DNA from: Duganella qianjiadongensis
GTDB lineage: Bacteria > Pseudomonadota > Gammaproteobacteria > Burkholderiales > Burkholderiaceae_D
DNA: 64,000 bases
Direction of reading: 5' to 3'
NCBI RefSeq assembly: GCF_009857915.1
Contig: NZ_WWCM01000001.1
Coordinates: forward strand, 434,001 to 498,000
Shown here: in pieces, positions 44,776 to 55,496 of the stretch
Layout of the letters: every line of letters starts with the position of its first letter
Position numbering within the stretch: position 1 is the stretch's first letter
Notes under the pieces: generated by a model
What the model was told of the DNA's origin: nothing
Databases searched by the model: none
What the model saw: the letters and a program-made list of their open reading frames with translations, nothing else
Made by a program: the position numbers and the translations under genes

Positions 44776-46191
44776 ATGCATCACACTACCAAGCATACGC
44801 TGCGCCCCGTCGTGGCCGCCGCCGCAGTGGCACTGGCCGCTGCCAGCGCAGGCAGCGTTCATGGCGCGGAATTCCGCCTGCCCCAGTTCGAAACCGTCAA
44901 ACTGCCCAGCGGCCTGACGCTGTACCTGATGGAACGCCATGAAGTACCGCTGATTTCCGTGCGCGCCGTGATCAAGGCCGGTGCCGTGCAGGATGGCGCC
45001 CAGGCTGGCCTGTCCAACCTGACGGGCGACGCCCTGCTGCTGGGCAGCCGCAGCCACAGCAAAGCCGAAATCGATCAGGCCTTCGACTTCCGCGGCGCCC
45101 GTCTGGCCGGCGGCGCCGGTACCGAATCGAGCACCGTACAGGCCAACTTCGCCAGACAGGACAGCGCCGCCCTGCTGCCGCTGTTTGCCGAGATCATCCA
45201 GCAGCCGGGCTTCGACGCCGCCGAACTGGCCAAGCTGCGCAGCCGCAAGGTCAACGGCTTGAAGCAGGCCAAGGAATCACCGCGCAATGTGGTCAGCCAG
45301 TACTACCGCGCCATGCTGTTCGGCGCCACGCCTTACGGCCAGCCGGCCGGCGGCACGGTGCAGAGCGTGACCGCGCTGACGGAACAAGACGTGCAGCAGT
45401 ACTACCAGCGCTACTACCGGCCCGACAATGCGGCCATCATCGTGGTGGGCGACTTCGACACGGCGGCCATGCGCGCCCAGCTGGCCAGCCTGTTCGGCGG
45501 CTGGCAGGCCAGCGGCCCCGCTCTGCCTGTGCCGGACTACGGCAAGGTGCAGGCCGACCGTGCCCGCGTCTGGCTGGTCAACAAACCCGATGCGATCGAA
45601 ACCACCTTCATGATAGGCGGCGTGGGCATCGCCCGTAACGATCCCGATTACGTGCCGCTGCAGGTGCTCAACACTATCGTGGGCGGCCGCTTTACCTCGT
45701 GGCTGAACGACGAACTGCGCGTCAACTCGGGCCTGACCTATGGCGCGCGTAGCGAGTTTGCCACGCTGTCGCAGACCGGCACGTTTGCCATGTCCAGCTT
45801 CACGGCACTGCCGAAAACGGCCGCAGCACTGGCACTGGCTAACCAGACCTACCAGCGCCTGTGGACCAAGGGCATCGATGCCGCCACGCTGGAATCGGCC
45901 AAAGCCTATGTCAAAGGGCAGTTCCCGCCGCGCTACGAAACCGGCGAACAGCTGGCCGGCCTGCTGGGCGATATGTATGCCTCGAATGTGGGACGCGAAC
46001 AGATCGACAACTTCATGCGCGATGTCGACAGCCTGACGCCGCAGCGCGCCAAGCAACTGGTGGACGCCCACTTCCCCCGCCTGAAGCTGCAGACTCTGCT
46101 GATCGGCAAAGCGGACGCCATCCGTGACACGGCAGCCAGCTATGGCGAAGTGACGGAACTGCAGATCAGCGCAGACGGCTTCCAGCCTTAA
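44776..46191 (+). CDS. M16 family peptidase homologue, non-catalytic partner
   Basis: This 471-residue exported protein has the M16 fold, but the zinc motif is missing: where the active subunit has HFFEH, it reads LSNLTGDALL. The C-terminal M16 half is well kept (NNAIIVVGDF-like: RPDNAAIIVVGDFD; VLNTIVGGRFTSWLNDELR; GLTYGARS). It likely forms a heterodimer with the upstream peptidase and helps bind substrate. The ATG follows the previous stop with no gap and GGGAGG lies eight bases upstream. A hairpin follows the stop. Confidence 0.9.
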   Translation: MHHTTKHTLRPVVAAAAVALAAASAGSVHGAEFRLPQFETVKLPSGLTLYLMERHEVPLISVRAVIKAGAVQDGAQAGLSNLTGDALLLGSRSHSKAEIDQAFDFRGARLAGGAGTESSTVQANFARQDSAALLPLFAEIIQQPGFDAAELAKLRSRKVNGLKQAKESPRNVVSQYYRAMLFGATPYGQPAGGTVQSVTALTEQDVQQYYQRYYRPDNAAIIVVGDFDTAAMRAQLASLFGGWQASGPALPVPDYGKVQADRARVWLVNKPDAIETTFMIGGVGIARNDPDYVPLQVLNTIVGGRFTSWLNDELRVNSGLTYGARSEFATLSQTGTFAMSSFTALPKTAAALALANQTYQRLWTKGIDAATLESAKAYVKGQFPPRYETGEQLAGLLGDMYASNVGREQIDNFMRDVDSLTPQRAKQLVDAHFPRLKLQTLLIGKADAIRDTAASYGEVTELQISADGFQP

Positions 46192-46195
46192 GTGT

Positions 46196-46229
46196 CTGCA
46201 GGTCGGGCAGCGCGCTGCCCGACCTGCAG
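46196..46229. terminator. Hairpin between convergent M16 and hybrid kinase genes
   Basis: CTGCAGGTCGGGCAG and its exact reverse complement form a 15-bp stem around CGCG. No T run follows, yet the position between two convergent genes suggests bidirectional termination. Confidence 0.6.
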
Positions 46230-46248
46230 CACCGCCTGTCCTATACGG

Positions 46249-49200
46249 CTAGGCCTCAGTTTCCAGTCTGGCCAGCAGTTCATCCACTTCCACCAGCACG
46301 GCAGCCGCAGCCTCCAGCACCCGCGCCAGCTGCGCCCAGAATGGCGTACTGGCCTCTTCATGCAGCAGCAGTTCCGCGGTCTGCGCCAGCGCCTGCAGGC
46401 GTTCCGCACCTACCGTACCAGCCAGTCCTTTCAGCGTATGCAGTGGCGGTGTGGCCGCGGCCATATCGCCCGCCTGCATGGCCGCGTGCAGCAGCTCTGC
46501 AAGGCGCGGCCCTTCCGTAACAAAACCGCGCAAGGTGGCGGCATATACGGCCTGCATGCCGCCCAGCCGCCTGATGGCTGCCTCATAGCGTAGGCCCGGC
46601 GGCGGCAGCGTGGCACGCTCTGGCGCTGCGCCATAAGCTGCCGCATCAGCGCGTGCTGGCACGCTGCCCGCAGCCTGACCGCCTGCCAGCAGACTGGCCA
46701 GCGCCACGCTCTGTGGCCGCGTATGGCTGAGTATCACGGAGATCAGCTGCGACAGGTCGAACGGCTTGCCCACGTGGTCCACCATGCCCGCTGCCAGCGC
46801 GGCCTGACGGTCTGCCGCCATCGCATTGGCCGTCATGGCAACGATAGGCGGCGCCGCTGCGCCCAGCCATGCCTGAATGGCGCGCGTGGCCTGATAGCCG
46901 TCCATCTCCGGCATCTGGATATCCATCAGTATCAGATCGGGCAAGGGACTGCCATCGGTCACGGCGGCAATCGCCATCGGTCCCGAACTGGCCACCACCA
47001 CATGGGCACCGTCGTTGCTGAGCAATTCGCTCGCCACCTGCTGGTTGGCCGGATTATCGTCCACCAGCAGCAGGCGCAATCCCTGCAGGCGGTGCATAGC
47101 TGGTACCGCCACCGCTGCCAGCGGGGTGCGCCGCCCCAGCCGTGCATCGGCCACCGCGTCGAACAGCATGGAAGCCGTCACCGGCTTGACCACAAAGCCG
47201 TCGAGTACGGGCGCCAGACTCTGATGGCGCTGGGCCAGCAGCTCGCGGTCGTGCGCCGTCACCATCACGATCAGCGGCATTTTGCCCGGCGCGGCCAGCT
47301 GGCGGATAGCGCAGCTGGTTTCCCAGCCATCGAGCCCCGGCATGCGCCAGTCGATGAATACCACGTCGTAGCTGCGCTGCTGCGCCAGCCGTGCTTCGAT
47401 GGCGGCCAGTGCCTGCTGGCCGCTCGCAGCCAGTTCCACCTGCCAGCCGAACGAGCGCGCCATTTCGCTCAGCACGGTGCGCGCCACTTCATTATCATCC
47501 ACCACCAGACACTGCATATCCTGCAAGGGCAGGCTAGGCGCCGCCGGTTCGGCCAGCGATATCGCTTCCTGCTGCACTACCTGCACCGGCAGCTCGAACT
47601 CGAACAGGCTGCCCTGTCCCAGCGCGCTCTCGACGCGCAGACTACCGCCCATCAGCTGCACCAGCCGCTGGCTGATGGCCAGTCCCAGCCCGGTGCCGCC
47701 GTAGCGCCGCGCGGTGGACGCTTCGGCCTGGGCAAAGCCATCGAAGATGTACTGGCACTGTTCAGGCGAAATCCCGATGCCGCTATCGCGGATGGCAAAG
47801 GCGATGGTCAGCCCCTGCGCGCTGCGCTGTTTGAGCTGGGCCGACAGCACCACCTCGCCGTGGGCGGTAAATTTGATCGCGTTGCCGGCAAGGTTGAGCA
47901 GTATCTGCTGCAGCCGCAGGGCATCGGCCACCACCACCTGCGGCAGTTCGGGGTCGATGCGGAACAGCACTTCGATATCCTTGTTACCCACGTTGGCCGA
48001 CAGGATCACGGCCAGATCGCGCCACAGCTTATCGAGCCGGAACGGATGGGGATCGAGTTCCAGCTTGCCCGCTTCCACCTTGGAGAAGTCCAGCACATCG
48101 TTAAGCAAGCCCAGTAGCGCGCTGGCGGCGGCATGGGCCTTGGCCACATAGTCGCACTGGCGTTCGCTCATTTCAGTCTGCTGCAACAGCTGCAGCATGC
48201 CCAGCACTGCATTCATGGGCGAGCGGATTTCATGGCTCATATTGGCCACAAAATCGGATTTGGCACGTCCCGCCAGCACCGCCTCTTCCTTGGCCTGCAG
48301 CAGCGCCACATGGGCGGCGCGCGCTTCCGTGCAATCGGTACTGCTGCCCACCCAGCCCAGTATCACGCCCGCCGCGTTCTTGCGCGGCAGTGCGTGGTTA
48401 TCGAAAATGCGCCACGCGCCATCATGCCGGCGCAGGCGGCAATCGCAGCGGAACTCGTCGCCCGCCGCTGCGGCCCGCTGCCATTCGGCCAGCAGGACAG
48501 CGCGGTCATCCGGGTGCAGCACCGGCGCCCAGCTGCCGGCAGCGATCAGCTGGGCCGATGGCACGGCACTGAAGCGTTCCCAGTGCTGGCTCATGAAGTC
48601 CACCCGCAGCGCCGGCGTCACCGTCCACACCATCTGCGGCAAGCCCTCTGCCAGCGAACGCCAGCGTGCTTCGGAGGCCTGCAGCTGGGTCAGCGAGCCC
48701 TGTAGCGCAAGATCCGTATCCACCAGCTTGGACAGCGACTGGTAGTGGCGCTGCATGGAATACCAGACGCTGGCCAGCAGCAGTGCCACGATGCCGGCCA
48801 CCACGCCGAGAAACACGATGGCGTTGCGTACTTCCCGCTGCCATGGCTGCAGAAAATCTTCGCTGGCCAGCCCCACCAGGATGGCGATCGGATAGCTGCC
48901 CACCCGCTCGATACTGAGCGCCCGTTCCCGCCCGTCATGCGGGCTGACCACGTTATAGGTGGTGCCGCGCTGCCGCCCCTCGAGGATGGCGCGGGTCTGC
49001 GGCGCAACGGGAATGGTAGCGCCGAACTGCATATCGTCGACAAACGGATAGCGGTGCAGCACGCGGCGGCGGTCATCGAGCAGCAGGATGGAACCGTTGG
49101 GCCCCACATTCAGCGAGGAGAACAGCTCGGTCAGCCGGTCGCTATTCATCAGCGCATACACGGTGCCGCCAAAACTGCCGTCGGCGGCCGTCAGCGGATA

Positions 49201-49701
49201 GGCCATGGGCAGCACCCATTCGCCGCTGATGCGCGATTTGACGGGAATAGAGATGATCAGTTCGTGCTCGGCCTTGGCACGCTGGAAGAATTCGCGGATG
49301 GTCAGATCCTGCGGCCGCGCCAGGTCGATCTGCTCGCCAAAAATCACCTTGCCGTCGGCATTGGCGCCGCGCACCGCCTGCGCGTTCGGTATCCGTTCGC
49401 GCAGGGTGCGCAGATAGGCGCTGAATTTCTCGTCGCTGTAGCGATGTTCGAGTTGCATAGTGCGGAACTCGACATCGGCCCGCCGCATGGCAAGATCGAC
49501 TTCCTCGAAATGGGACTGCAGGAAATTTTCCAGCGAAATCGCCAGATTATGCGCCGTGGCGCCGGCATTGGCGTAATAGCGCTCGCGGCTCTCCTGCAGG
49601 ACATGCGCCACAAACACAGACACCACGATCAGCACCAGCGCCACGGCGGCCACCAGTATGCCGAACAGTTTGCGGAATTTCTGCAGCGTATGTAGTTTCA
49701 T
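46249..49701 (-). CDS. Hybrid sensor kinase with dCACHE-like sensor, PAS, two receivers and Hpt
   Basis: This 1150-residue protein holds a whole phosphorelay. It has a membrane helix (12-34), a periplasmic double-Cache-like sensor (about 40-290), a second helix (about 295-318), PAS (about 345-465), HisKA (FVANMSHEIRSPMNA), HATPase (GNAIKF, DSGIGIS, GGTGLGLAI), receiver 1 (VVFIDWRMPGLDG), receiver 2 (LILMDIQMPEMDG) and a C-terminal Hpt domain with phospho-His1088 in HTLKGLAG. This is the BarA/ArcB-like layout. No cognate regulator gene is adjacent. ATG 49701 starts just before the first helix. Signal unknown. Confidence 0.93.
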   Translation of the reverse strand: MKLHTLQKFRKLFGILVAAVALVLIVVSVFVAHVLQESRERYYANAGATAHNLAISLENFLQSHFEEVDLAMRRADVEFRTMQLEHRYSDEKFSAYLRTLRERIPNAQAVRGANADGKVIFGEQIDLARPQDLTIREFFQRAKAEHELIISIPVKSRISGEWVLPMAYPLTAADGSFGGTVYALMNSDRLTELFSSLNVGPNGSILLLDDRRRVLHRYPFVDDMQFGATIPVAPQTRAILEGRQRGTTYNVVSPHDGRERALSIERVGSYPIAILVGLASEDFLQPWQREVRNAIVFLGVVAGIVALLLASVWYSMQRHYQSLSKLVDTDLALQGSLTQLQASEARWRSLAEGLPQMVWTVTPALRVDFMSQHWERFSAVPSAQLIAAGSWAPVLHPDDRAVLLAEWQRAAAAGDEFRCDCRLRRHDGAWRIFDNHALPRKNAAGVILGWVGSSTDCTEARAAHVALLQAKEEAVLAGRAKSDFVANMSHEIRSPMNAVLGMLQLLQQTEMSERQCDYVAKAHAAASALLGLLNDVLDFSKVEAGKLELDPHPFRLDKLWRDLAVILSANVGNKDIEVLFRIDPELPQVVVADALRLQQILLNLAGNAIKFTAHGEVVLSAQLKQRSAQGLTIAFAIRDSGIGISPEQCQYIFDGFAQAEASTARRYGGTGLGLAISQRLVQLMGGSLRVESALGQGSLFEFELPVQVVQQEAISLAEPAAPSLPLQDMQCLVVDDNEVARTVLSEMARSFGWQVELAASGQQALAAIEARLAQQRSYDVVFIDWRMPGLDGWETSCAIRQLAAPGKMPLIVMVTAHDRELLAQRHQSLAPVLDGFVVKPVTASMLFDAVADARLGRRTPLAAVAVPAMHRLQGLRLLLVDDNPANQQVASELLSNDGAHVVVASSGPMAIAAVTDGSPLPDLILMDIQMPEMDGYQATRAIQAWLGAAAPPIVAMTANAMAADRQAALAAGMVDHVGKPFDLSQLISVILSHTRPQSVALASLLAGGQAAGSVPARADAAAYGAAPERATLPPPGLRYEAAIRRLGGMQAVYAATLRGFVTEGPRLAELLHAAMQAGDMAAATPPLHTLKGLAGTVGAERLQALAQTAELLLHEEASTPFWAQLARVLEAAAAVLVEVDELLARLETEA

Positions 49702-49775
49702 ATTCAGCAGCGATATTTATCGGTATGACGCTACATTACCGCAAAAAAATCGCTGCTGTGACAGCTTTTTGCGGA

Positions 49776-50147
49776 TTACAGGCCCAGCTGATTAATATCG
49801 GCCAGCGCTTCGCGGCCTTTGTCGCTCAGCGTATAGCTGCCATCGGGGTTGGCGCTGATATGGGACTTTTTGCCGAGGAACAGGGCGACATCGGCGTCGG
49901 GCACGCTGGCCGGGTCGCTGGCCAGCGCCCGCATGGCCAGCACGCAGCGCCGCAGGAACAGCACCTGCTCGCCTTTCTCGCTGAGCGAGATACGGCCGTT
50001 TTTAGCGATGGTAAACAGTTTCAGACCCGCCAGACGTTTGGTGTTGCGTCCGACGCAAGCGCTGACGCGCTCCCCCTTGATGCCGCGCTTGACCTCGCTC
50101 AGGGCGTCGTACTCGTCTTGCGTTAATTTTTCGTTGCTCATTGCCAT
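49776..50147 (-). CDS. Hypothetical protein, possible winged-helix
   Basis: This protein of about 123 residues is not assigned to a family. The order of helices and two G-x-I/Y-x-L-S/T-x-K-G segments (NGRISLSEKGEQVL and DGSYTLSDKGREAL) look like a repeated winged-helix wing, which suggests two tandem DNA-binding or protein-binding units (inference). Several ATGs are possible (50171, 50156, 50147, 50141); 50147 has GGA four bases upstream. It is followed on the minus strand by a 74-base spacer before the hybrid kinase's upstream region. Confidence 0.65.
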   Translation of the reverse strand: MAMSNEKLTQDEYDALSEVKRGIKGERVSACVGRNTKRLAGLKLFTIAKNGRISLSEKGEQVLFLRRCVLAMRALASDPASVPDADVALFLGKKSHISANPDGSYTLSDKGREALADINQLGL

Positions 50148-50250
50148 ACGTTCCATAAAAGACCGGTCCATAGCAGACCGGCCCTCATGGTACGCGCAGC
50201 GCGCTGCCACGGCAAGGTCGCCCCTGCCCTGCCAGCGCTGCGATCATGCA

Positions 50251-50388
50251 TCAGAATGCACGGATAGCCAGCCAGATCAGACCGATGGTAGCAAACGCCG
50301 CGATACACAACAGCGCCTGCGTACGCTTACTGCTCAGGGCAATACTGCGACGACCGAGATAGATTTTATTGTGTAAAGAATTGCCCAT
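50251..50388 (-). CDS. 45-residue single-helix membrane protein
   Basis: This very short gene starts at an ATG with a near-perfect AAGGAGGAG on the minus strand. The product begins MGNSLHNKIYLGRRS, has a basic stretch, then one hydrophobic helix (about 24-42, LLCIAAFATIGLIWLAI) and ends IRAF. Positive residues before the helix predict a cytoplasmic N-terminus. It may be a small stress or regulatory membrane protein. No family recognised. Confidence 0.65.
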   Translation of the reverse strand: MGNSLHNKIYLGRRSIALSSKRTQALLCIAAFATIGLIWLAIRAF

Positions 50389-50502
50389 GATCTCCTCCTT
50401 GAACGAAAACTGCTGCCATGACTAAATTATAGAAACTGTTTCGTGTCCAACATGTGACGCTCAACACAAAGTTTAAAAAATGTAGCCACTCGGCAACAAT
50501 TG

Positions 50503-50697
50503 TCACGGATTCTCACCCGCGTGGGCCTGTACCGGATGCGGTTTGGGCTGGGGTTCTTCGATCGGCGCATGCTGGGGTTGCGGCCGCTCGTCCGGTTGCG
50601 GGTCGTCGTCCGGTTGCGGCGGCTGATCGGGGTCTGGTGTGCTATGTGCCCGCTGCGGGCCGATAGCTGTGGCAGGCTGGTGGCGATATTTCGACAT
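50503..50697 (-). CDS. 64-residue proline-rich, acidic small protein
   Basis: The product is a soluble, disordered-looking peptide in which every second or third residue is Pro, with many Asp, Glu and Gln (PDPDQPPQPDDDPQPDERPQ). The ATG has AGGAG seven bases upstream, which supports expression. A competing frame over the same DNA (50427-50771) is arginine-rich and has no such start. Function unknown; no neighbour gives a clue. Confidence 0.6.
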   Translation of the reverse strand: MSKYRHQPATAIGPQRAHSTPDPDQPPQPDDDPQPDERPQPQHAPIEEPQPKPHPVQAHAGENP

Positions 50698-51045
50698 GGC
50701 GATGCTCCTGGTGGACTGGTTGGAGAGAACTCCAAGATCAGGTCAGCACGGAAGCGCCACAAGCGGCGCATAGGGAATCAGGGTGCGCCAGCCCACACAG
50801 ACAAGTATTTATTTGCCGCTAACTTGCAATTTTGCTCAGCCCACCCACCTAGGGTCGCATGATCCGACTATGAAAGCCTCGCCATGCTGGCACCCAAGCG
50901 CCCCGTCTCCGTGTTCGACCACCGCCCCGTTGCGGTACAACTAGTGCAGCAGCAACACAGCGGCGCCGTCGACAAGCACGTGTTGCTCGTCGATCTACCC
51001 GCGCAGGATTTACAATACCGGCTTTCCCGCACAACAAGGCCAGCC
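50698..51045. other. Gene-free stretch upstream of the SEC-C protein gene
   Basis: These 348 bases hold no recognisable gene, repeat or RNA. The frame of the next gene stays open back to 50884, but the added residues look random and no ribosome site supports them. A TACAAT sequence at 51011-51016 could be a -10 box, without a well-spaced -35. Confidence 0.4.
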
Positions 51046-51558
51046 ATGTCCACCACCCCGCTTAACGATGATGAATACGCCGCGCTCGACGCCCTGCAGG
51101 ATGTAGCATGGCTGGAAGGTTTTCTGACGGCCATCGTCGTCACGCCAGTCACGCCGGCACAGGCAGCGTGGCTGCCCGCTGCCCTGAAAGATCCGCAGGC
51201 AGAAGCGCTGGCGCTGCGTCACCACCATTACATGCAGACCTGGATGGCCAAGGACCCGGGCAGCTTCGAGCCTATCTACGAATGCGGCGGCAACTGGACA
51301 GCAGTGCAGTGGGCTGCCGGTTTCCGCGCCGCGATGGCACTAGACCCTGTCGCGTGGGATAGCCTGCGCAGCGCGCATCCGGAATGGCTGGCCGCTTTTG
51401 CCGACGATGTAGCGGAAGATACCGCCTATGATGCCATTCCGTCCGCCGTGATCAGCATCCATGCGCACTGGCACCCGCCCAAAGGCGCCAAGGTGGGACG
51501 CAATGATCCCTGCCCTTGCGGCAGCGGCAAGAAATACAAGAAGTGCTGCGGCGCCTGA
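51046..51558 (+). CDS. UPF0149/YecA family protein with C-terminal SEC-C motif
   Basis: This 170-residue protein has a helical YecA-type domain ([23 protein letters not shown], then [12 protein letters not shown]) and ends in a SEC-C zinc motif, [19 protein letters not shown], in which Cys-x-Cys and Cys-Cys bind zinc as in SecA. YecA-like proteins associate with ribosomes or SecB in E. coli. AAGG lies about eight bases before ATG 51046. Monocistronic. Confidence 0.85.
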   Translation: MSTTPLNDDEYAALDALQDVAWLEGFLTAIVVTPVTPAQAAWLPAALKDPQAEALALRHHHYMQTWMAKDPGSFEPIYECGGNWTAVQWAAGFRAAMALDPVAWDSLRSAHPEWLAAFADDVAEDTAYDAIPSAVISIHAHWHPPKGAKVGRNDPCPCGSGKKYKKCCGA

Positions 51559-51667
51559 CGCGGCCGTATTGCCAACTGAGCGAGTCAGGGTTCGCTGGCA
51601 TTTGCAGGACTTTCCAGACGCTGCCGCTCATGTGAACGCGAGCGTAGTGCCAGAACCTGGGCTATGT

Positions 51668-52195
51668 CTAATTCTGTTCTATCAGGCGTCCGTCTTTGAA
51701 CAGCAGACTGATGGTGATTTTTTTGCTTGGGAAGTTGGGCGCGTCGCCTGTGGTGACTTCCAGTCCGTCCAGACTGATCAGAGTCGCCCCGTTCTTGGCC
51801 TGGCCGATCACTTTAGCGTTCAGCTTCACGACGCTACGCCAGCCTTTGCCGCCAATACGCATCACATCGAGCAGCGAGTAAAAGGTGACGCCGCTCTGAT
51901 CGGGTTCCATGCTGAAAACTGCGAAGTATTGACGATGATTGTTCCCTCCGCCATAGCCTTCAACCGAGAACGCCACTAAGGCCCATTGCTGGCCTTTGCT
52001 CACAGTCACCTGCTGCACCATCGTTGCGTCCGGATACAGCACCGCATAACCATCACGCAATAGTTCACTTAAGCGCTGCACCTGTTCCAGCAATGCAGGC
52101 GGCGCCTTGGCGGCAGGGGCGGCAGCGGCGGCGCTGGCGCAGCAAATGGCCCAGATAAAAACGACGAGTAAGCGCTGTATCTTGTTCGTTAGCAT
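51668..52195 (-). CDS. Hypothetical exported protein
   Basis: This 175-residue protein starts with a signal peptide (MLTNKIQRLLVVFIWAICCA, cleavage near AAAAAP) and is otherwise a soluble beta-rich protein (QVTVSKGQQWALVAFSVEGYGGGNN, then KKITISLLFKDGRLIEQN). I do not recognise the family. It is preceded on the minus strand by the tRNA-Ser pair and their terminator, so it must have its own promoter. Confidence 0.75.
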   Translation of the reverse strand: MLTNKIQRLLVVFIWAICCASAAAAAPAAKAPPALLEQVQRLSELLRDGYAVLYPDATMVQQVTVSKGQQWALVAFSVEGYGGGNNHRQYFAVFSMEPDQSGVTFYSLLDVMRIGGKGWRSVVKLNAKVIGQAKNGATLISLDGLEVTTGDAPNFPSKKITISLLFKDGRLIEQN

Positions 52196-52243
52196 GGAAA
52201 TTCAGGGTCAGGCGAGTGGCAATGAATGAATACTGCGAAAATA

Positions 52244-52279
52244 AAAAAACCGCCAGTCTTTTGCAAGACGGCGGTTTCT
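52244..52279 (-). terminator. Rho-independent terminator after the tRNA-Ser pair
   Basis: Read on the minus strand, AACCGCC ... GGCGGTT with an inner GTCTT/AAGAC extension forms a long stem, followed by a run of seven T (the A run at plus 52243-52249). It ends the tRNA transcript. Confidence 0.82.
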
Positions 52280-52304
52280 TTAAGCCTAGCCAGCTAGGCA
52301 GTGT

Positions 52305-52396
<92 letters not shown>

Positions 52397-52421
52397 TGAT
52401 ACTACTATTCCCTCTGCAGCG

Positions 52422-52513
<92 letters not shown>

Positions 52514-52544
52514 GTTATCCCACCTGCTGCTGCGAGAAGGCAAG

Positions 52545-52553
52545 ATTATAGCA
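52545..52553 (-). promoter_or_regulatory. Extended -10 promoter of the tRNA-Ser genes
   Basis: On the minus strand TGCTATAAT is a perfect extended -10, 31 bases before the first tRNA. The -35 is weak, as is usual with an extended -10. Confidence 0.6.
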
Positions 52554-52579
52554 GGCTTGCAGGAAAATAAAAGGACTAT

Positions 52580-53944
<1,365 letters not shown>

Positions 53945-53950
53945 TCAACT

Positions 53951-53966
53951 GTAGGATTTCTCCTAC
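53951..53966. repeat. Small GTAGGA/TCCTAC hairpin
   Basis: GTAGGA-TTTC-TCCTAC is a perfect 6-bp inverted repeat between serS and the lipoprotein gene. A similar core recurs at 63566-63586. Confidence 0.35.
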
Positions 53967-54040
53967 GCAACCTATCGTGCGCCACGCCATCGCCATGCTG
54001 GCTAAGATGCCATCACGATAGACTGCACAAGGAGATCACC

Positions 54041-54448
54041 ATGATGACCCGTACTCTGGCGCTGGCCGGCGCCGCCCTGCTGCTGGTCAGCGGTTGCGCC
54101 AGCATGCATCCCGCTGCCAGCGACGAAGCGCCACCACCCGCCAATCCCGACTTCGCTGGCGCCATGGCCAAATTCAATGCCCAGTTCCCGAACGAAAAGG
54201 CGAGCCGCTACGAAGAGGTGTCTATCAACTACAACAACAACCTGAAACTCGACGAGAAAGGCAATTGCCACGAGCGCTCGAAATACCCCGTGGTGATCGT
54301 GCTGACGCTGGACGCCAGCGGCAAGGTGGTCGGTTCCACCACCGATGTGATGAACGCCAAGGCCGAATGTTTCCGCCAGGCCTACGCAGCGGCGCAGCTG
54401 CCGCCGCCGCCATTTGCGCCCTACCAGAAGCCTATCCGGCTGCGCTAG
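54041..54448 (+). CDS. Hypothetical lipoprotein with TonB-like C-terminus
   Basis: This 135-residue protein has a lipoprotein signal (MMTRTLALAGAALLLVSGC, Cys19) and a mature part whose end (KYPVVIVLTLDASGKVVGSTTDV ... CFRQAYAAAQLPPPPFAP) resembles the TonB C-terminal domain: a strand, a D/A-x-GKV turn, then a helix and Pro-rich end. AAGGAG precedes ATG 54041. It might act as an envelope adaptor. It is one of three genes inserted between serS and rarA. Confidence 0.7.
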   Translation: MMTRTLALAGAALLLVSGCASMHPAASDEAPPPANPDFAGAMAKFNAQFPNEKASRYEEVSINYNNNLKLDEKGNCHERSKYPVVIVLTLDASGKVVGSTTDVMNAKAECFRQAYAAAQLPPPPFAPYQKPIRLR

Positions 54449-54500
54449 CTGGGCCAGTGCCCGTGCCGTGCGCGCAGCGCGGCACGGGGCTTAGCCCGGA

Positions 54501-55352
54501 TCAGCCATCGGCGACCTCATCCTCGGCCGCACCTTCGCCCTCATGTTCGGGATGGGCGGACGGAATCGGCAGCCAGTCCTGCACGACCTTGTTGAAGCGC
54601 TCGGGCTGGCGCACCATGGGCCAGTGGTCAGTATTGAAAGGGATAATCTTGTTGCCCTTGCGCGCCTCGATCTTTTCCAGCCAGCTATTCGAGTGAAACA
54701 TGAAAGGCTTGCGCACGCCGTAGATGTACAACATGGGCACTTTAGGCTCGAACGCTTGCAGATTGCGGTAGGAACCGGCCTCGCCTGCGGACAGGATGTA
54801 ATACGGGTAATTCATCTGCGAGCCGATGTACTCGCGCACGGACGGCGCACCCAGCTTGCTGGCCATGCTGCGCGTAATCATATTGCCGATAGGGCCACCT
54901 ATGGCCCACGCCAGCGACAGCATATTCTGGTAGGAGCTCACGCCCAGCTTCTGGGTAAAGCTGCGCGAGCGGCGCGTTTCGACGGAATTGGCATCACCGA
55001 TATCGACGCCGATAATCGCCGACACCTGCTGCTTGTTGCGCATGTAGTATTCGTAGCCGAACACGCAGCCCCAGTCGTGCAGCATCAGTATTACTTTTTT
55101 CTTCTGGCTGATCGCATTGATCACGTAGGAAATGCTGCGCACCGTTGCATCGAGCGAGTACACGCGGCGCGGCGTATCGGGATCGAAGCCGGGCAAGGTA
55201 AAACGGACGCAACGGTAACGGTGCTTGAAGTCAGCCACCTGCGCATCCCACATACGGTAGGTATCAGGCCAGCCATGGATCATTACGATGGTTTCGTCAC
55301 CCTCGCCATCGATATGGATATCGATTCCATCCACCTTCTTCACCTGCGACAT
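54501..55352 (-). CDS. Alpha/beta hydrolase, epoxide hydrolase/dehalogenase type
   Basis: This 283-residue protein has the alpha/beta-hydrolase fold. The oxyanion loop is HGWPDTYRMWD, and the nucleophile elbow is LHDWG, with Asp as nucleophile, as in epoxide hydrolases and haloalkane dehalogenases. The catalytic His is probably in NTDHWPM. There is no signal peptide. The last 20 residues are acidic and probably flexible (HEGEGAAEDEVADG). It is divergent from the GH32 gene, with a 213-base spacer that holds that gene's promoter. Substrate unknown. Confidence 0.85.
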   Translation of the reverse strand: MSQVKKVDGIDIHIDGEGDETIVMIHGWPDTYRMWDAQVADFKHRYRCVRFTLPGFDPDTPRRVYSLDATVRSISYVINAISQKKKVILMLHDWGCVFGYEYYMRNKQQVSAIIGVDIGDANSVETRRSRSFTQKLGVSSYQNMLSLAWAIGGPIGNMITRSMASKLGAPSVREYIGSQMNYPYYILSAGEAGSYRNLQAFEPKVPMLYIYGVRKPFMFHSNSWLEKIEARKGNKIIPFNTDHWPMVRQPERFNKVVQDWLPIPSAHPEHEGEGAAEDEVADG

Positions 55353-55463
55353 GCCGCCCCTCGCCTTGTTAGCAAATAAAACAGTATCTTACCGTAACTG
55401 GCAGCGTTTAGTATGGGTATCAACATGTCCCTCGGGCTTGCAGCCAGCAAGCAGAAAATCTCC

Positions 55464-55492
55464 TTTACAAGCCTGTTTGATCTCCTTACAAT
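55464..55492 (+). promoter_or_regulatory. Sigma-70 promoter of the GH32 gene
   Basis: TTTACA (55464-55469) and TACAAT (55487-55492) are separated by exactly 17 bases. The expected start point near 55499 lies inside the palindrome at 55497-55510. Confidence 0.6.
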
Positions 55493-55496
55493 TCTT

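Noticed and set aside
46723..48117. 464-codon frame on the plus strand
   Set aside because: It is antisense to the hybrid kinase; His/Arg/Gln-rich shadow.
50427..50771. Arg-rich 114-codon frame on the minus strand
   Set aside because: It overlaps the proline-rich gene, lacks a ribosome site and has shadow-like composition.
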